The notes below the pieces were generated by a model. That model ran no database searches. It was not told the DNA's origin and saw only the letters and a program-made list of their open reading frames with translations. Source: Halomonas halophila (GTDB lineage: Bacteria > Pseudomonadota > Gammaproteobacteria > Pseudomonadales > Halomonadaceae). From it: 31,850 nt of DNA. Of this stretch, positions 24,483-31,850 are shown in pieces. Both the position numbers and the translations under genes were made by a program. The DNA lies in the NCBI GenBank assembly GCA_002433675.1, contig DJIP01000362.1, forward strand, positions 2,573 through 34,422, given 5' to 3'. Position 1 is the stretch's first letter. The number at the start of each line of letters is the position of its first letter.

Positions 24483-25199
24483 ATGTTTCTTGATGACTAC
24501 CACTCCTGCGTCGATGATCGCATCGTGATTTCCGCTGACCAGGCGAGCCGCTTCGCCAAGTGCATAGCCGGCGACTTCAACCCCATTCACACACCGGGCG
24601 CACGGCGGTTCTGCGTACCGGGCGACCTGTTGTTCGCTCTGGTGCTGAAGCGTTTCGGACTGTCGCCGCACATGAACTTTCGCTTTCTCGCCATGGTGGG
24701 GGCGGATCGGGCGCTCAGTTTTCGCGAGGAAGGCGACCGGGTGATACGGGTGCTGGACGATGACGGCAAGTGCTATCTGGAGGTCGAACGGCGCGGAGAG
24801 GTGACCTTCGACGAGAGCGTCGTCGAAGCCTTCACGCGCTGCTACGTGGCGTTTTCTGGAAAGAACTTTCCTCACTACATGAAGCCGCTGATGGAAGACT
24901 GCGGTGTCATGTTCAATCCCAAGCGGCCGCTGGTGATCTACGACAGCATGGGCTTTTCGCTGACGCGACTGGATGCGCTGGCGCCAGCGTTACGGCTGCT
25001 GGATTCCCGCCTGGATGTCATCGGCAAGCGCGGTGACGTGCATCTCGAGTTCGCCATCGACGCCGCTGGAGAAAGTATCGGTCATGGTGGCAAGAAGCTG
25101 GTGGTCAGTGGCCTGTGTCCCTATGACGCCGAGGCCATGGACGACATCGTCGACCAGTTCTACCAGTTGAAGCGGGATCACGCCGGCACTCCCTGCTGA
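24483..25199 (+). CDS. DUF3581 protein with hot-dog (MaoC-like) motif
   Basis: 238 residues, the normal length for the family. It has no signal or membrane segment. Near the N-terminus, ASRFAKCIAGDFNPIHTPGARRFCVPGDLLFALVL reproduces the MaoC-type hydratase pattern, with D and H of GDFNPIH (residues 31-37) at the positions of the catalytic pair. The rest (DESVVEAFTRCYVAFSGKNFP, RPLVIYDSMGFSLTRL) is family specific. Thioester hydration or binding is therefore possible, but the reaction is unknown. The ATG at 24483 is the first Met in a frame starting with MFLDDYHSCVDDRIVISADQA; the ribosome site is weak. Divergent from nhaD and convergent with chrA. Confidence 0.85.
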   Translation: MFLDDYHSCVDDRIVISADQASRFAKCIAGDFNPIHTPGARRFCVPGDLLFALVLKRFGLSPHMNFRFLAMVGADRALSFREEGDRVIRVLDDDGKCYLEVERRGEVTFDESVVEAFTRCYVAFSGKNFPHYMKPLMEDCGVMFNPKRPLVIYDSMGFSLTRLDALAPALRLLDSRLDVIGKRGDVHLEFAIDAAGESIGHGGKKLVVSGLCPYDAEAMDDIVDQFYQLKRDHAGTPC

Positions 25200-25225
25200 G
25201 TCCGGGCCGGACCTGACGGCCGGCT

Positions 25226-25286
25226 GCTGGTATCGCCTGCGTCGGGAGCGGCACCTTCTTCATGGGCAGGCACCTTTCGTACCAGC
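25226..25286. repeat. Inverted repeat in the gap between converging DUF3581 and chrA genes
   Basis: GCTGGTA (25226-25232) and TACCAGC (25280-25286) are exact inverted copies with a 47-nt interval, which also contains GGCACCTT twice as a direct repeat. This 93-bp gap holds nothing else; a termination role is possible but unproven. Confidence 0.35.
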
Positions 25287-25292
25287 CAAGCC

Positions 25293-26513
25293 CTAGCCCA
25301 GCAGCCCCCTGACCAGCCCCAACGCCAGAAACGCCAGCACCAGTGCCCACACCGGCAGCCGCTTCAGCAGCACGAATCCTGCCACCACGATCGCCACGTC
25401 GAGGGTCGAGACGATGGCGCTTTGCCACACCGGATCGATGAAGGCGGCCCCCAGCAGCCCGACCACAGCGGCGTTGGCACCGCTCATGGCGGCCCTCAGG
25501 CGAGGGCGACGGCCGAGCCGTTGCCAGGCCGGCAACAGCCCGATCACCAGCAGGGCCCCGGGAAGGAAGATGGCGACCAGCGCCAGGGCGCCCGCCCACA
25601 CGCCGCCGGCAACGCTGCCCAGATAGGCGGCGAAGGTGAACAGCGGCCCCGGAACAGCCTGAGCGGCGCCGTAGCCAGCCGTAAACTCCTGAGTCGAGAC
25701 CAGCCCGCGGCCGACCACCTCGGCGTCCAGCAGCGGCAACACCACATGGCCCCCGCCAAACACCAGTGCGCCGGCGCGATAGAAACCGTCGGCCAGCGTC
25801 GTCCAGGCGTTGGGCGAGAGCCAGTGCAGCAGGGGCAGCCCTCCCAGCAGCAGCACGAAGAGCGCCAGGGCAACGGGACTCGCCCAGGACGCCAGCGATG
25901 GTGCCGGCACGCCAGCGTCGTCGGTCGACGTTGACGTCGCGCCTTCCAGCAGCAGGAGACCTGCCAGGGCTCCCAGCACGATGACCGCCACCTGGGCGCC
26001 GATGCCGCCGACGACCAGCATGATGGCAAGCGCCACCAGCGCCATCCCGGCACGCGGAAGATCCGGGCAGAGACTGCGGGCCATGCCGGTCAGGGCCTGG
26101 GCGACGACCACCACGGCGACCAGCTTGAGCGAGTGGATCAGCGCTTCGCCAAGGGCGCCGTCCATGGCACCGGCACCATAGGCGAAGGCCATCATCGCCA
26201 GTGCCGAGGGCAGGGTGAAGGCGAGCCAGGCCAGCAGGGCGCCGACCAGGCCGCCGCGGATCAGTCCGATGGCAAGCCCCACCTGGCTGCTGGCCGGGCC
26301 GGGAAGAAATTGGCACAGCGCCACCAGTTCGGCGTAGGCGGATTCGCTCAGCCAGGCTCGGCGCTTGACGAAGACCTGATGGAAGTACCCCAGATGAGCG
26401 ACCGGACCGCCGAAGGACGTCAGCCCGAGGCAAAGGAAGGTCAGAAAGATATCCAGGTGGCGTCGCGGCTGTTGTCGGAGGGGTTGTTGCGATTGTTGAG
26501 GGCTGTGTTCCAT
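25293..26513 (-). CDS. chrA: Chromate transporter ChrA, two-domain type
   Basis: 406 residues made of two homologous halves of about six membrane helices. Family marks are LTSFGGPVAHLGYF (first half), LPGPASSQVG, and in the second half LVFGGGHVVLPLL and VPGPLFTFAAYLG. It probably exports chromate with proton exchange and may also move sulfate. A short charged N-terminus precedes the first helix (Q-rich MEHSPQQSQQPLRQQPRRH). The ATG at 26513 is used because the frame upstream lacks CHR-like sequence. It converges on DUF3581; the gene upstream is the lipoprotein on the same strand, 285 nt away. Confidence 0.93.
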   Translation of the reverse strand: MEHSPQQSQQPLRQQPRRHLDIFLTFLCLGLTSFGGPVAHLGYFHQVFVKRRAWLSESAYAELVALCQFLPGPASSQVGLAIGLIRGGLVGALLAWLAFTLPSALAMMAFAYGAGAMDGALGEALIHSLKLVAVVVVAQALTGMARSLCPDLPRAGMALVALAIMLVVGGIGAQVAVIVLGALAGLLLLEGATSTSTDDAGVPAPSLASWASPVALALFVLLLGGLPLLHWLSPNAWTTLADGFYRAGALVFGGGHVVLPLLDAEVVGRGLVSTQEFTAGYGAAQAVPGPLFTFAAYLGSVAGGVWAGALALVAIFLPGALLVIGLLPAWQRLGRRPRLRAAMSGANAAVVGLLGAAFIDPVWQSAIVSTLDVAIVVAGFVLLKRLPVWALVLAFLALGLVRGLLG

Positions 26514-26602
26514 GACGTCACCGCGAAAAGTGGCAGTCCAGTCTGGCACCTCGAGGTGACAGTGAAATGAAAGGAGATAACGGAAGGCAGGTGGCATGGA
26601 CA

Positions 26603-26619
26603 GGGGGCGTCATGCCCCC
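26603..26619. terminator. Hairpin upstream of chrA
   Basis: GGGGGC (26603-26608), loop GTCAT, GCCCCC (26614-26619): perfect 6-bp stem in the gap between the lipoprotein and chrA, 90 nt before the chrA start. It has pyrimidine-rich flanks but no clear U-run in either direction. Confidence 0.4.
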
Positions 26620-26723
26620 TCTCTGTCTGCGCTCTGTCTCCACCCTATCTCAACTCAATCTCCACTCTATCCCCAGTCTGGCCGACTGGCCCTTCGGCCA
26701 GGGCCCCATCCCGCCAGTGAGCC

Positions 26724-26802
26724 AGCGCCGGTACTTTTCAGACAAGCCTCAGGCTTTGACCGAAAAGTCGACTAGCGCCAGTACTTTTCAGGCAAGCCTT
26801 AG
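26724..26802. repeat. Pair of 29-bp imperfect direct repeats at the 3' end of the lipoprotein gene
   Basis: Copies lie at 26724-26752 and 26774-26802, 50 bp start to start, with 4 mismatches. Both share the core GTACTTTTCAG followed by CAAGCCT. The second copy contains the stop codon of the lipoprotein gene, so the first looks like a duplication of the gene's 3' end. Within the array, CTTTTC (26734-26739) pairs with GAAAAG (26762-26767) around an inner AAGCC/GGCTT stem, a plausible terminator for the lipoprotein transcript before chrA. Confidence 0.6.
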
Positions 26803-27524
26803 CGCAGGTAGAGGCGGCCCTGTTCATACAGACTGCGGCAGTCGCTGGCGTCGTGGAAGCGATCGGCTTCGATATTGCCGCTGGCAACGCCGGGGCCGGC
26901 GAAGCGAGGATCATCGCACTCACCGTCGTGACTCCACTGGCTGCCGTCGTCGCCCCACTCGATCTCGCCACCGACATAGCTGCTCGATGCGCTGGCAGAG
27001 GCGCCGGCCGACGCTGCGCTGCTGGTGGACAGCGACTCGGATACCACTAGGGTCGCGGGTGCCAGCTGGCCGCTGCCATCGTAGCTGCCGACCCAGACGT
27101 TGTAGTTGCCGCTGGGGGGCGAGGTCAGTACCACCGCCGGATCGGTGCCGTCGGCGTCATCGCTGCAGTGCCAGATGCCGCTGGCGTCGTAGACCACCAG
27201 GGTGGTATCGCTGGCCGAGGTGGCGGCGATCTTCAGCGGATAGCTGCCGGCGGTGTAGTTGATGTCCACATCTGGAGCCTCGGCGTTGACGAAGCCGGCG
27301 CAGTCGGCGCTGACCACACTGGCTCGGGTATTGCCGCCGGCCATCACGTCGAGGGTCTGGGGATCCGGCTGGAAGCCGGCGCTCAGGGTCAGGGTGGAGT
27401 AGACCGGAGCGGCGGTCCAGTCGAGCTGCTGGGCCACGGCAGGCTTGCTGGTGGACATGCCGGCGCAGGCGGTGGTCAGCAGAGGAAGCGCCAGAATGAG
27501 GGAGGTACGTGCGAAGGGGGGCAT
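26799..27524 (-). CDS. Lipoprotein with Ser/Ala linker and acidic ECDDPRF motif
   Basis: 241 residues. A lipoprotein signal sequence (LILALPLLTTAC, lipidated C20) makes it a membrane-anchored envelope protein. Residues about 40-160 form a beta-rich domain with a pre-peptidase-like look (LKIAATSASDTTLVVYDASGIWHCSDDADG, SGNYNVWVGSYDG), containing cysteines C75 and C120. A Ser/Ala-rich linker (162-184) leads to a C-terminal segment with WGDDGSQWSHDGECDDPRF (about 190-208) and a second cysteine-containing DASDC, probably a small metal- or disulfide-stabilised unit. Function unknown. The start is the ATG at 27524 with AAGGA upstream; the 54 codons upstream have no plausible role. Confidence 0.75.
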   Translation of the reverse strand: MPPFARTSLILALPLLTTACAGMSTSKPAVAQQLDWTAAPVYSTLTLSAGFQPDPQTLDVMAGGNTRASVVSADCAGFVNAEAPDVDINYTAGSYPLKIAATSASDTTLVVYDASGIWHCSDDADGTDPAVVLTSPPSGNYNVWVGSYDGSGQLAPATLVVSESLSTSSAASAGASASASSSYVGGEIEWGDDGSQWSHDGECDDPRFAGPGVASGNIEADRFHDASDCRSLYEQGRLYLR

Positions 27525-27941
27525 CGGATGTCCTTGGATGAGCGTTGGATGGTGACGGGGCGAATGAGACACCAGGTCAGTCGAACGAGGGGGCAGTCGA
27601 ATGGACGGACGACATGACAAGAGCGACGCCCGAATTTCAGCGCACGCCCGGTCCTTAGCATAAAAAACCTGGATATCGGATACCACTTAATAAGCACTCA
27701 CTAGCTCTGGGCGATAGTGCTGTGCTGAATCGGCGCATCAGGCTGAATCAGCAAAAAGTACGCTGAAAGTGTGTTCTACAGGCGTGGTACTGTGATTCAT
27801 GGAAATTTGAGAGCAGGCGATGGCGTCGGGGGTTCTTCGTAGTGGGCCCGCGCAGGGCATCCGGGAATCCGGGAATCCGGTTCGGTCTTCGCCAGCACTC
27901 GACGAGACCGTCATCTTCCCGACACGCAGAGGATGCTGCCG
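27525..27941. promoter_or_regulatory. 417-bp gene-free region, divergent promoters of the lipoprotein and DUF427 genes
   Basis: No convincing gene. The AT-rich part near 27655-27705 likely holds the promoter for the lipoprotein. At 27861-27880 there is a short tandem repeat of CCGGGAAT (two and a half copies). Nothing else was recognised. Confidence 0.45.
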
Positions 27942-28298
27942 ATGGATACCCCCCGTACGGAGCGAATCTCGATCTACCCCTTGACCACCCGCGTAAGAGT
28001 GGACGTCGAAGGCCAGGTCCTGGCCGACACCCTGCACGCGCTGGAACTCACCGAACCTGGCTACCCGCCACGCCTCTACCTGCCTCGCAGCGACGTCGAC
28101 ATGAGTCGTTTGGTGGAAAGCGACACCCGGACCCACTGCCCGTTCAAGGGTGACGCTCGCTACTTCCATGTGGAGGTCAACGGCCGCCGTTACGAAGATT
28201 CGGTGTGGAGCTACGAACAACCCCTCGATGGCGTCCAGGCGATCCGCGCCCACCTGGTATTCGATCCCAGGGTGGCGACCGCCAGCGTCGAATCCTGA
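27942..28298 (+). CDS. DUF427 domain protein
   Basis: 118 residues. Full family pattern: YLPRSDVDMSRLVES, THCPFKGDARYFHVEV (CP-KG at the family's conserved centre), VWSYEQP and the C-terminal HLVFDPRV. The domain is a small beta fold of uncertain role; ligand binding has been suggested. The ATG at 27942 is preferred to the one at 27933, which would have no room for the AGAGG ribosome site. It is followed by a repetitive stretch and converges with ogt. Confidence 0.88.
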   Translation: MDTPRTERISIYPLTTRVRVDVEGQVLADTLHALELTEPGYPPRLYLPRSDVDMSRLVESDTRTHCPFKGDARYFHVEVNGRRYEDSVWSYEQPLDGVQAIRAHLVFDPRVATASVES

Positions 28299-28313
28299 AG
28301 AGGGGCCGCTTGG

Positions 28314-28572
28314 CGATAGAGAGCCCTGTCAGGCGGTCAGGCTGCCAGAAACTGGTCAGCACAGCTCCAGCGGCACTTCCTGGGCCTCGAAGGCCAGCAG
28401 CCATTGCTTGCGCCCCATGCCACCTGACGATAGAGAGCCCTGTCAGGCTGCCAGGCGGTCAGGCGGTCAGGCGGTCAGGCGGTCAGGCGGTCAGGAACTG
28501 GTCAGCACAGCTCCAGCGGCACTTCCTGGGCCTCGAAGGCCAGCAGCCATTGCTTGCGCCCCATGCCACCTG
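28314..28572. repeat. Tandem duplication containing the ogt 3' end and an octamer array
   Basis: Unit 1 (28314-28426) and unit 2 (28428-28572) are direct copies. Both begin with a shared 20-bp stretch (28314-28333 and 28428-28447) and end with an identical 77-bp block (28350-28426 and 28496-28572). Unit 2 includes the last codons and stop of ogt, so unit 1 carries a detached 3' fragment of that gene. Between the shared parts, unit 2 has five perfect AGGCGGTC octamers (28453-28492) where unit 1 has about one, so the units differ in length by 32 bp. Confidence 0.85.
28350..28426 (-). pseudogene. Detached 3' fragment of ogt (duplication product)
   Basis: Encodes, on the minus strand, the same last ~23 residues (ending AFEAQEVPLELC) and stop as ogt, but no start or catalytic motif. 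It is a by-product of the tandem duplication described at 28314-28572. Confidence 0.75.
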
Positions 28573-29035
28573 CATAACCCGTAAGGCTGCCATCACTGCC
28601 GATGACCCGGTGGCAGGGCACCACGATGGCGATGGGATTGCGTCCGTTGGCCGCGCCCACCGCCCGGTGGGCTCCCTTGCGGCCGAGTCCTTCGGCGATC
28701 TGGGCATAGCTTCGGGTCTCGCCGAAGGGGATCTCCGACAGCGCCTTCCACACCTGACGCTGGAAGTCGGTGCCCAGGGGATCCAGCGGCAGCGAGAAGC
28801 TCTGGCGTCGCCCCTGAAAGTAGTCATCAAGCTGTTCGCGGCAGGCGCGAGTGTGCTCCGAGGGGCGAGCCGTGATGGTCTCGGCACGACCGATGTCGAT
28901 AAAGTCGAGTCGGGCGACGCCGCCAGCGGTAGCGGCGATGACGATGGCTCCCAGAGCGTCGACCTCGGGCGGATGGTAGACCTCGAGTCCAGCGAAGGCG
29001 TCGAGACAGGCGATGGGATCAAGGGTCGTTGTCAT
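28502..29035 (-). CDS. ogt: Methylated-DNA-[protein]-cysteine S-methyltransferase
   Basis: 177 residues. Suicide enzyme that removes the alkyl group from O6-alkylguanine. The acceptor C141 is in the invariant PCHRV motif, after the DNA-binding helix region RSYAQIAEGLGRKGAHRAVGAANGRNP and before GSLTGYAGGMGRKQWLL. The ATG at 29035 has GGAG 8 nt upstream; a second in-frame ATG 6 nt earlier is too close to that site. The start lies 17 nt inside the preceding ada-alkA gene, so both repair proteins come from one transcript. Its 3' end is duplicated downstream. Confidence 0.95.
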   Translation of the reverse strand: MTTTLDPIACLDAFAGLEVYHPPEVDALGAIVIAATAGGVARLDFIDIGRAETITARPSEHTRACREQLDDYFQGRRQSFSLPLDPLGTDFQRQVWKALSEIPFGETRSYAQIAEGLGRKGAHRAVGAANGRNPIAIVVPCHRVIGSDGSLTGYAGGMGRKQWLLAFEAQEVPLELC

Positions 29036-30524
29036 GGTCATGACTCCAGAGTTGCAGCAGCAGATAGCTGCGCCAGGGGCGGGCCTTGTCAATGTCGATG
29101 CCGATATCGCTGTCGCCGCCAGCCAATGAAGGGGTGGACAGAACGCGACGAATCACGGCGTCACCGGCGAGCCAGACATCGGGCTCGCTTTCTCCCCTCA
29201 GACGGGCGTAGCCGGCGGTCCAGGGGCCGATACCTCGAATATCTTCCCACTGCGGTGGCTTGCGCTGGTCACGTAGCACCGCCTCGGCCAGGCGACAAAG
29301 CGTCTGGCGCCGGCTGTCGGGCATGCCGAGAAAGCAAAGCGGCGAGCCGGCCAGCGCCGCCGCGGTCGGAAAGTGGCAGCCACCGTCCGGGGTTCTCTCG
29401 CCGAGGGTATCGACCAGCGTCTGGGTCAGCGCGCGCGCCTGAACGACGCTGACCTGCTGTCCGAGCACGGCACGTACCGCAGCCTCGAAGGGTGACCATA
29501 GCCCAGGCAGGCGCAGGCCTTCCACCAGCGGCAGGCTGGGGGCCGCGTCGCGCAGGGTCGCGTCGATCAATGACGGTAAGGCGTCCAGGTCGAGCATTCG
29601 TCGAATATTGGCGACGACGCCGGTCATCTGGCTCAGGTCGTCGATGACCAGTTCGACGCGAAAGCCATGGCGTTCAGGCTGGTGAATGGCGGTGAAGCGC
29701 CCACTGGCGCTGCGCCAGCGGAAACGACGGCCATAGTGATCGTCACCGACCCACTCGAGGCCGCGGATCGCTCGGCGGGCGAAGAAGTCGCGCAGCCCGG
29801 CGAAGTCATAGGGGGGACGATAGCCGAGGGTCAGGCTCAGGCACTGGCCCTGCTCGGTGTCCTTGCGCTTGCCGCTGCTCGAGGCGTGCCGGCGGATGTC
29901 GCGGGGGCTGAGTCCGATGCGCTCGCGGAACACCTCGTTGAAGCGCCTCACGCTGCCGAAGCCACTGGCCAGCGCGACCTCGCCGATGGCCAGGTTCGAT
30001 TCGTGCAGCAACTGCTTGGCGAACAGACAGCGACGATGCTGGGCGTAGCCCGATGGCGAGACGCCCAGATGACGCTGAAACAGGCCGCGCAGATGGCGTG
30101 CCCCGATGCCGAGACGTGTGGCCAGGGCTTCGATCGAGTCACCATCCAGCGCACCCTGGTCGATCAACGCCAGCGCGCGCTTGAGGGTGGTATCGCAGCC
30201 TTGCCAGGCAGGGGAGCCCGGGGCGCTGTCGGGACGGCAGCGCAGACACGGCCGGTAACCCGCCTGGAGCGCGCCCAATGCGCTTTCGTAATAGCGCACG
30301 TTGTCTTCCCGCGGCAGTCGCGCTGGACAGATGGGCCGACAGAAGATACCGGTGGTCAGCACCGCCACGAAGAAGCGACCGTCAAAGCGTGGGTCCCGGC
30401 TAAGCCGGGCACCTCGCAGGGTCGCGAGGTCCAGCGTCATGGGGTCGGGGCCGCGGGCGCCTGGTGCGTGGCCCGGGGCGCCGCGCTGGCGGGTGGCGTT
30501 CAGGTTGGCGGACGATGCAGGCAT
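29019..30524 (-). CDS. alkA: Fused Ada-type activator and AlkA DNA-3-methyladenine glycosylase
   Basis: 501 residues, a fusion. The Ada N-terminal zinc domain has C62, C66, C93 and C96 (GIFCRPICPARL, RPCLRC), C62 corresponding to the methylphosphotriester acceptor. An AraC helix-turn-helix follows (about 110-210, ending SVRRFNEVFRERIGLSPRDIRR), then the AlkA N-domain and helix-hairpin-helix glycosylase region with GIGPWTAGYA (431-440) and catalytic D455 in VWLAGD. It can therefore sense methylation damage, switch on transcription and excise alkylated bases in one polypeptide. The ATG at 30524 has GGGAGAGG upstream. The Ada acceptor C321-type transferase is supplied by the separate ogt gene that overlaps its end. 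Confidence 0.94.
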   Translation of the reverse strand: MPASSANLNATRQRGAPGHAPGARGPDPMTLDLATLRGARLSRDPRFDGRFFVAVLTTGIFCRPICPARLPREDNVRYYESALGALQAGYRPCLRCRPDSAPGSPAWQGCDTTLKRALALIDQGALDGDSIEALATRLGIGARHLRGLFQRHLGVSPSGYAQHRRCLFAKQLLHESNLAIGEVALASGFGSVRRFNEVFRERIGLSPRDIRRHASSSGKRKDTEQGQCLSLTLGYRPPYDFAGLRDFFARRAIRGLEWVGDDHYGRRFRWRSASGRFTAIHQPERHGFRVELVIDDLSQMTGVVANIRRMLDLDALPSLIDATLRDAAPSLPLVEGLRLPGLWSPFEAAVRAVLGQQVSVVQARALTQTLVDTLGERTPDGGCHFPTAAALAGSPLCFLGMPDSRRQTLCRLAEAVLRDQRKPPQWEDIRGIGPWTAGYARLRGESEPDVWLAGDAVIRRVLSTPSLAGGDSDIGIDIDKARPWRSYLLLQLWSHDHDNDP

Positions 30525-30636
30525 GTCCCTCTCCCAGGCGGTATGCTTGAGGACAAGTCTATCGCGTCCTTGTCCCCGCAATGGCGGAAATCGGCACTCA
30601 CTGGAAGATCGTTGTCCGCCCCCACAGGAGAACCGC
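30525..30636. promoter_or_regulatory. Divergent promoter region of ada-alkA and the DUF2252 gene
   Basis: GGACAAG (30551-30557) and CTTGTCC (30569-30575) are exact inverted copies separated by 11 nt, about centre-to-centre one and a half helix turns apart. It lies 27 nt before the ada-alkA start, a good place for an autoregulated binding site, though it does not look like the E. coli Ada box. Confidence 0.45.
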
Positions 30637-31850
30637 ATGTCGCTACCCCTGACTCGCCACAATCGTCCGCGCCAGGTGCTTGACGCCATCGAGGCAGCCA
30701 ATACGGGTCTCAGGGAAGACGACCGGCAGGCCAAGTTCGACAAGATCGCGGCCTCGCCCTACGCCTTCTTTCGCGGCACCAATCATCTGTACTGGGCCGA
30801 CGTCTGGCACGACTGGCGCTTTTCGCTCTACGGCGGCGAGGTCGACACCCAGACCTGGCTGCAGGGTGACGCCCACGCCTTCAACTTCGGCGCCTACGGC
30901 CACCACGATGATCACGTGCGCTACGGCATGGACGATTTCGACGACTCGCTGATCGCTGACTACCAGTATGACCTCTGGCGCCTGGCCATCAGCCTGGTGC
31001 TGGACGCCCACGACAGTCAGGGCCTTTCGCCCAAGGCGCTGCGTCGTGGTCTCAAGCACCTGGTGCTGGCCTACCATCGGGAGCTTGCCGCTCATCGCCG
31101 GGGCGAGACCCCAGGGTACGTCAATGTGGAGAGCGCCAAGGGGCCGCTCAAGCCGTTCATGCAAAAGGTCGAACGCAAGAAGAGTCGGGCCAAGATGCTC
31201 GACAAGTGGACCCGGCTCGATGACGACGGCCGCCGGCTCGAGCGTGAGGGCAAGCTGTCCAATCTGCCTGCCCACCTGGACAGCCAGCTGCGCAAGGCCA
31301 TCAACGAGGAGTATCGCGATACCTTGAAAGGCGAGCGCAGCGAGTCCGAGGACGAGCACTTTCGCATCAAGGACACCGCGCGGCGTCTGGATGCGGGCAC
31401 CGGTTCACTAGGGCTGGATCGCTTCTACGTGCTGATCGAGGGTGGCAAGGACCACGAGCATGACGATGTCATCCTCGACGTCAAGGAGCAGCCAGGGCCG
31501 GCCGGACTGGTGCTGATGAGCGAGGCCGGCAAGCGCGCCTGGAAGGCGACCTTCCCCCATGAGGGCATTCGCCATGCCGCTGCCTTCCACGCCATCGCCG
31601 AACACCCGGATATCTACCTGGGCTGGCTGCACCTGGGGGACAAGGTGTTCTCGGTGCGCGAGCGCTCGCCCTACAAGGAAGACTTCCCCACCCAAAAGCT
31701 GAAGGGCGGCAAGGACTATCGCCAGCTGGTAAAGCAGTGGGGTGGCATTCTCGCTCGCGAGCACCTGCGCGGCGCCGCTGCGCTGACGCCGGACGATCCC
31801 GGGCGTTTCGCCCGGGCGGTGGGCCAGCGGGTCGACGGTCACCTCGATCA
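30637..31850 (+). CDS. DUF2252 protein (partial, 3' end beyond right edge)
   Basis: 404 residues are visible and the frame is open at the window end. The family landmarks are present: SPYAFFRGTNHLYWADVW, GDAHAFNFGAYG (about 87-98), MDDFDDSLIADYQYDLWRLAIS, which recall a kinase-like fold with GDxHxxNFG and DFD in place of catalytic and metal-binding loops. Biochemical role unknown. The ATG at 30637 has CAGGAG 7 nt upstream. Divergent from the alkylation-repair genes; a shared function is not implied. Confidence 0.88.
   Translation, partial: MSLPLTRHNRPRQVLDAIEAANTGLREDDRQAKFDKIAASPYAFFRGTNHLYWADVWHDWRFSLYGGEVDTQTWLQGDAHAFNFGAYGHHDDHVRYGMDDFDDSLIADYQYDLWRLAISLVLDAHDSQGLSPKALRRGLKHLVLAYHRELAAHRRGETPGYVNVESAKGPLKPFMQKVERKKSRAKMLDKWTRLDDDGRRLEREGKLSNLPAHLDSQLRKAINEEYRDTLKGERSESEDEHFRIKDTARRLDAGTGSLGLDRFYVLIEGGKDHEHDDVILDVKEQPGPAGLVLMSEAGKRAWKATFPHEGIRHAAAFHAIAEHPDIYLGWLHLGDKVFSVRERSPYKEDFPTQKLKGGKDYRQLVKQWGGILAREHLRGAAALTPDDPGRFARAVGQRVDGHLD

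Noticed and set aside
27738..28253. 171-codon minus-strand frame opposite the DUF427 gene
   Set aside because: The DUF427 motifs on the plus strand are clear and the minus frame has no ribosome site or recognisable domain.
28453..28492. Five direct octamers as a possible CRISPR array
   Set aside because: Perfectly contiguous 8-bp units without spacers, and no cas genes; it is a simple tandem repeat.

Overview
The window is a GC-rich stretch of a gammaproteobacterial chromosome, most likely a halomonad (Halomonas/Chromohalobacter type). This rests on an NhaD-type Na+/H+ antiporter, TRAP transport of organic acids, ChrA, c-di-GMP signalling genes and general protein flavour; no rRNA or other phylogenetic marker is present. 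No tRNA, rRNA, CRISPR array, IS element or prophage gene was seen. About 24 intact genes and two edge-truncated genes (iorB on the left, a DUF2252 gene on the right) are supported.

Left third (1-14129): carbohydrate-acid catabolism. A long minus-strand series starts at 13256 and runs: a D-apionate oxidoisomerase-like protein (apnO), a RuBisCO-like protein with an intact KDDE metal site, a DUF1537 sugar-acid kinase (oiaK-like), TRAP genes P, Q and M, an aldehyde dehydrogenase, a beta-hydroxyacid dehydrogenase, and an enolase-superfamily (mandelate racemase group) enzyme. A divergent GntR/FadR-type regulator starts at 13422 from a shared 165-bp promoter region. apnO + kinase + RuBisCO-like protein matches the published 3-oxo-isoapionate route of D-apiose/D-apionate catabolism. 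The TRAP transporter and the last three enzymes suggest a carboxylate-importing version with an additional branch of unknown substrate. Hairpins without U-tracts follow oiaK, dctP and dctM and probably tune mRNA segments. Beyond it, with its own promoter and a palindrome in the promoter spacer, lies iorAB, a Tat-exported-type molybdenum hydroxylase.

Middle (14198-22426): a TRIC/YadS-like membrane protein, an overlapping DUF4160-DUF2442 pair, a secreted DUF3541-like protein, an exosortase-associated-type acyltransferase without any exosortase nearby, and a minus-strand three-gene unit: a small PstS-like periplasmic protein, an outer-membrane beta-barrel protein and a PAS-GGDEF-EAL membrane protein. 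These overlap and look translationally coupled, suggesting one envelope-sensing, c-di-GMP-linked system.

Right (22746-31850): nhaD, a DUF3581 protein with a hot-dog-like GDFNPIH motif, two-domain chrA, a small lipoprotein, a DUF427 protein, and an alkylation-repair pair (ogt and a fused Ada-AraC-AlkA protein) overlapping by 17 nt, followed by a divergent DUF2252 gene. The last 77 bp of the repair region, including the 3' end of ogt, is duplicated in tandem together with an expandable octamer repeat.

All identifications are from reading motifs; no database search was run.
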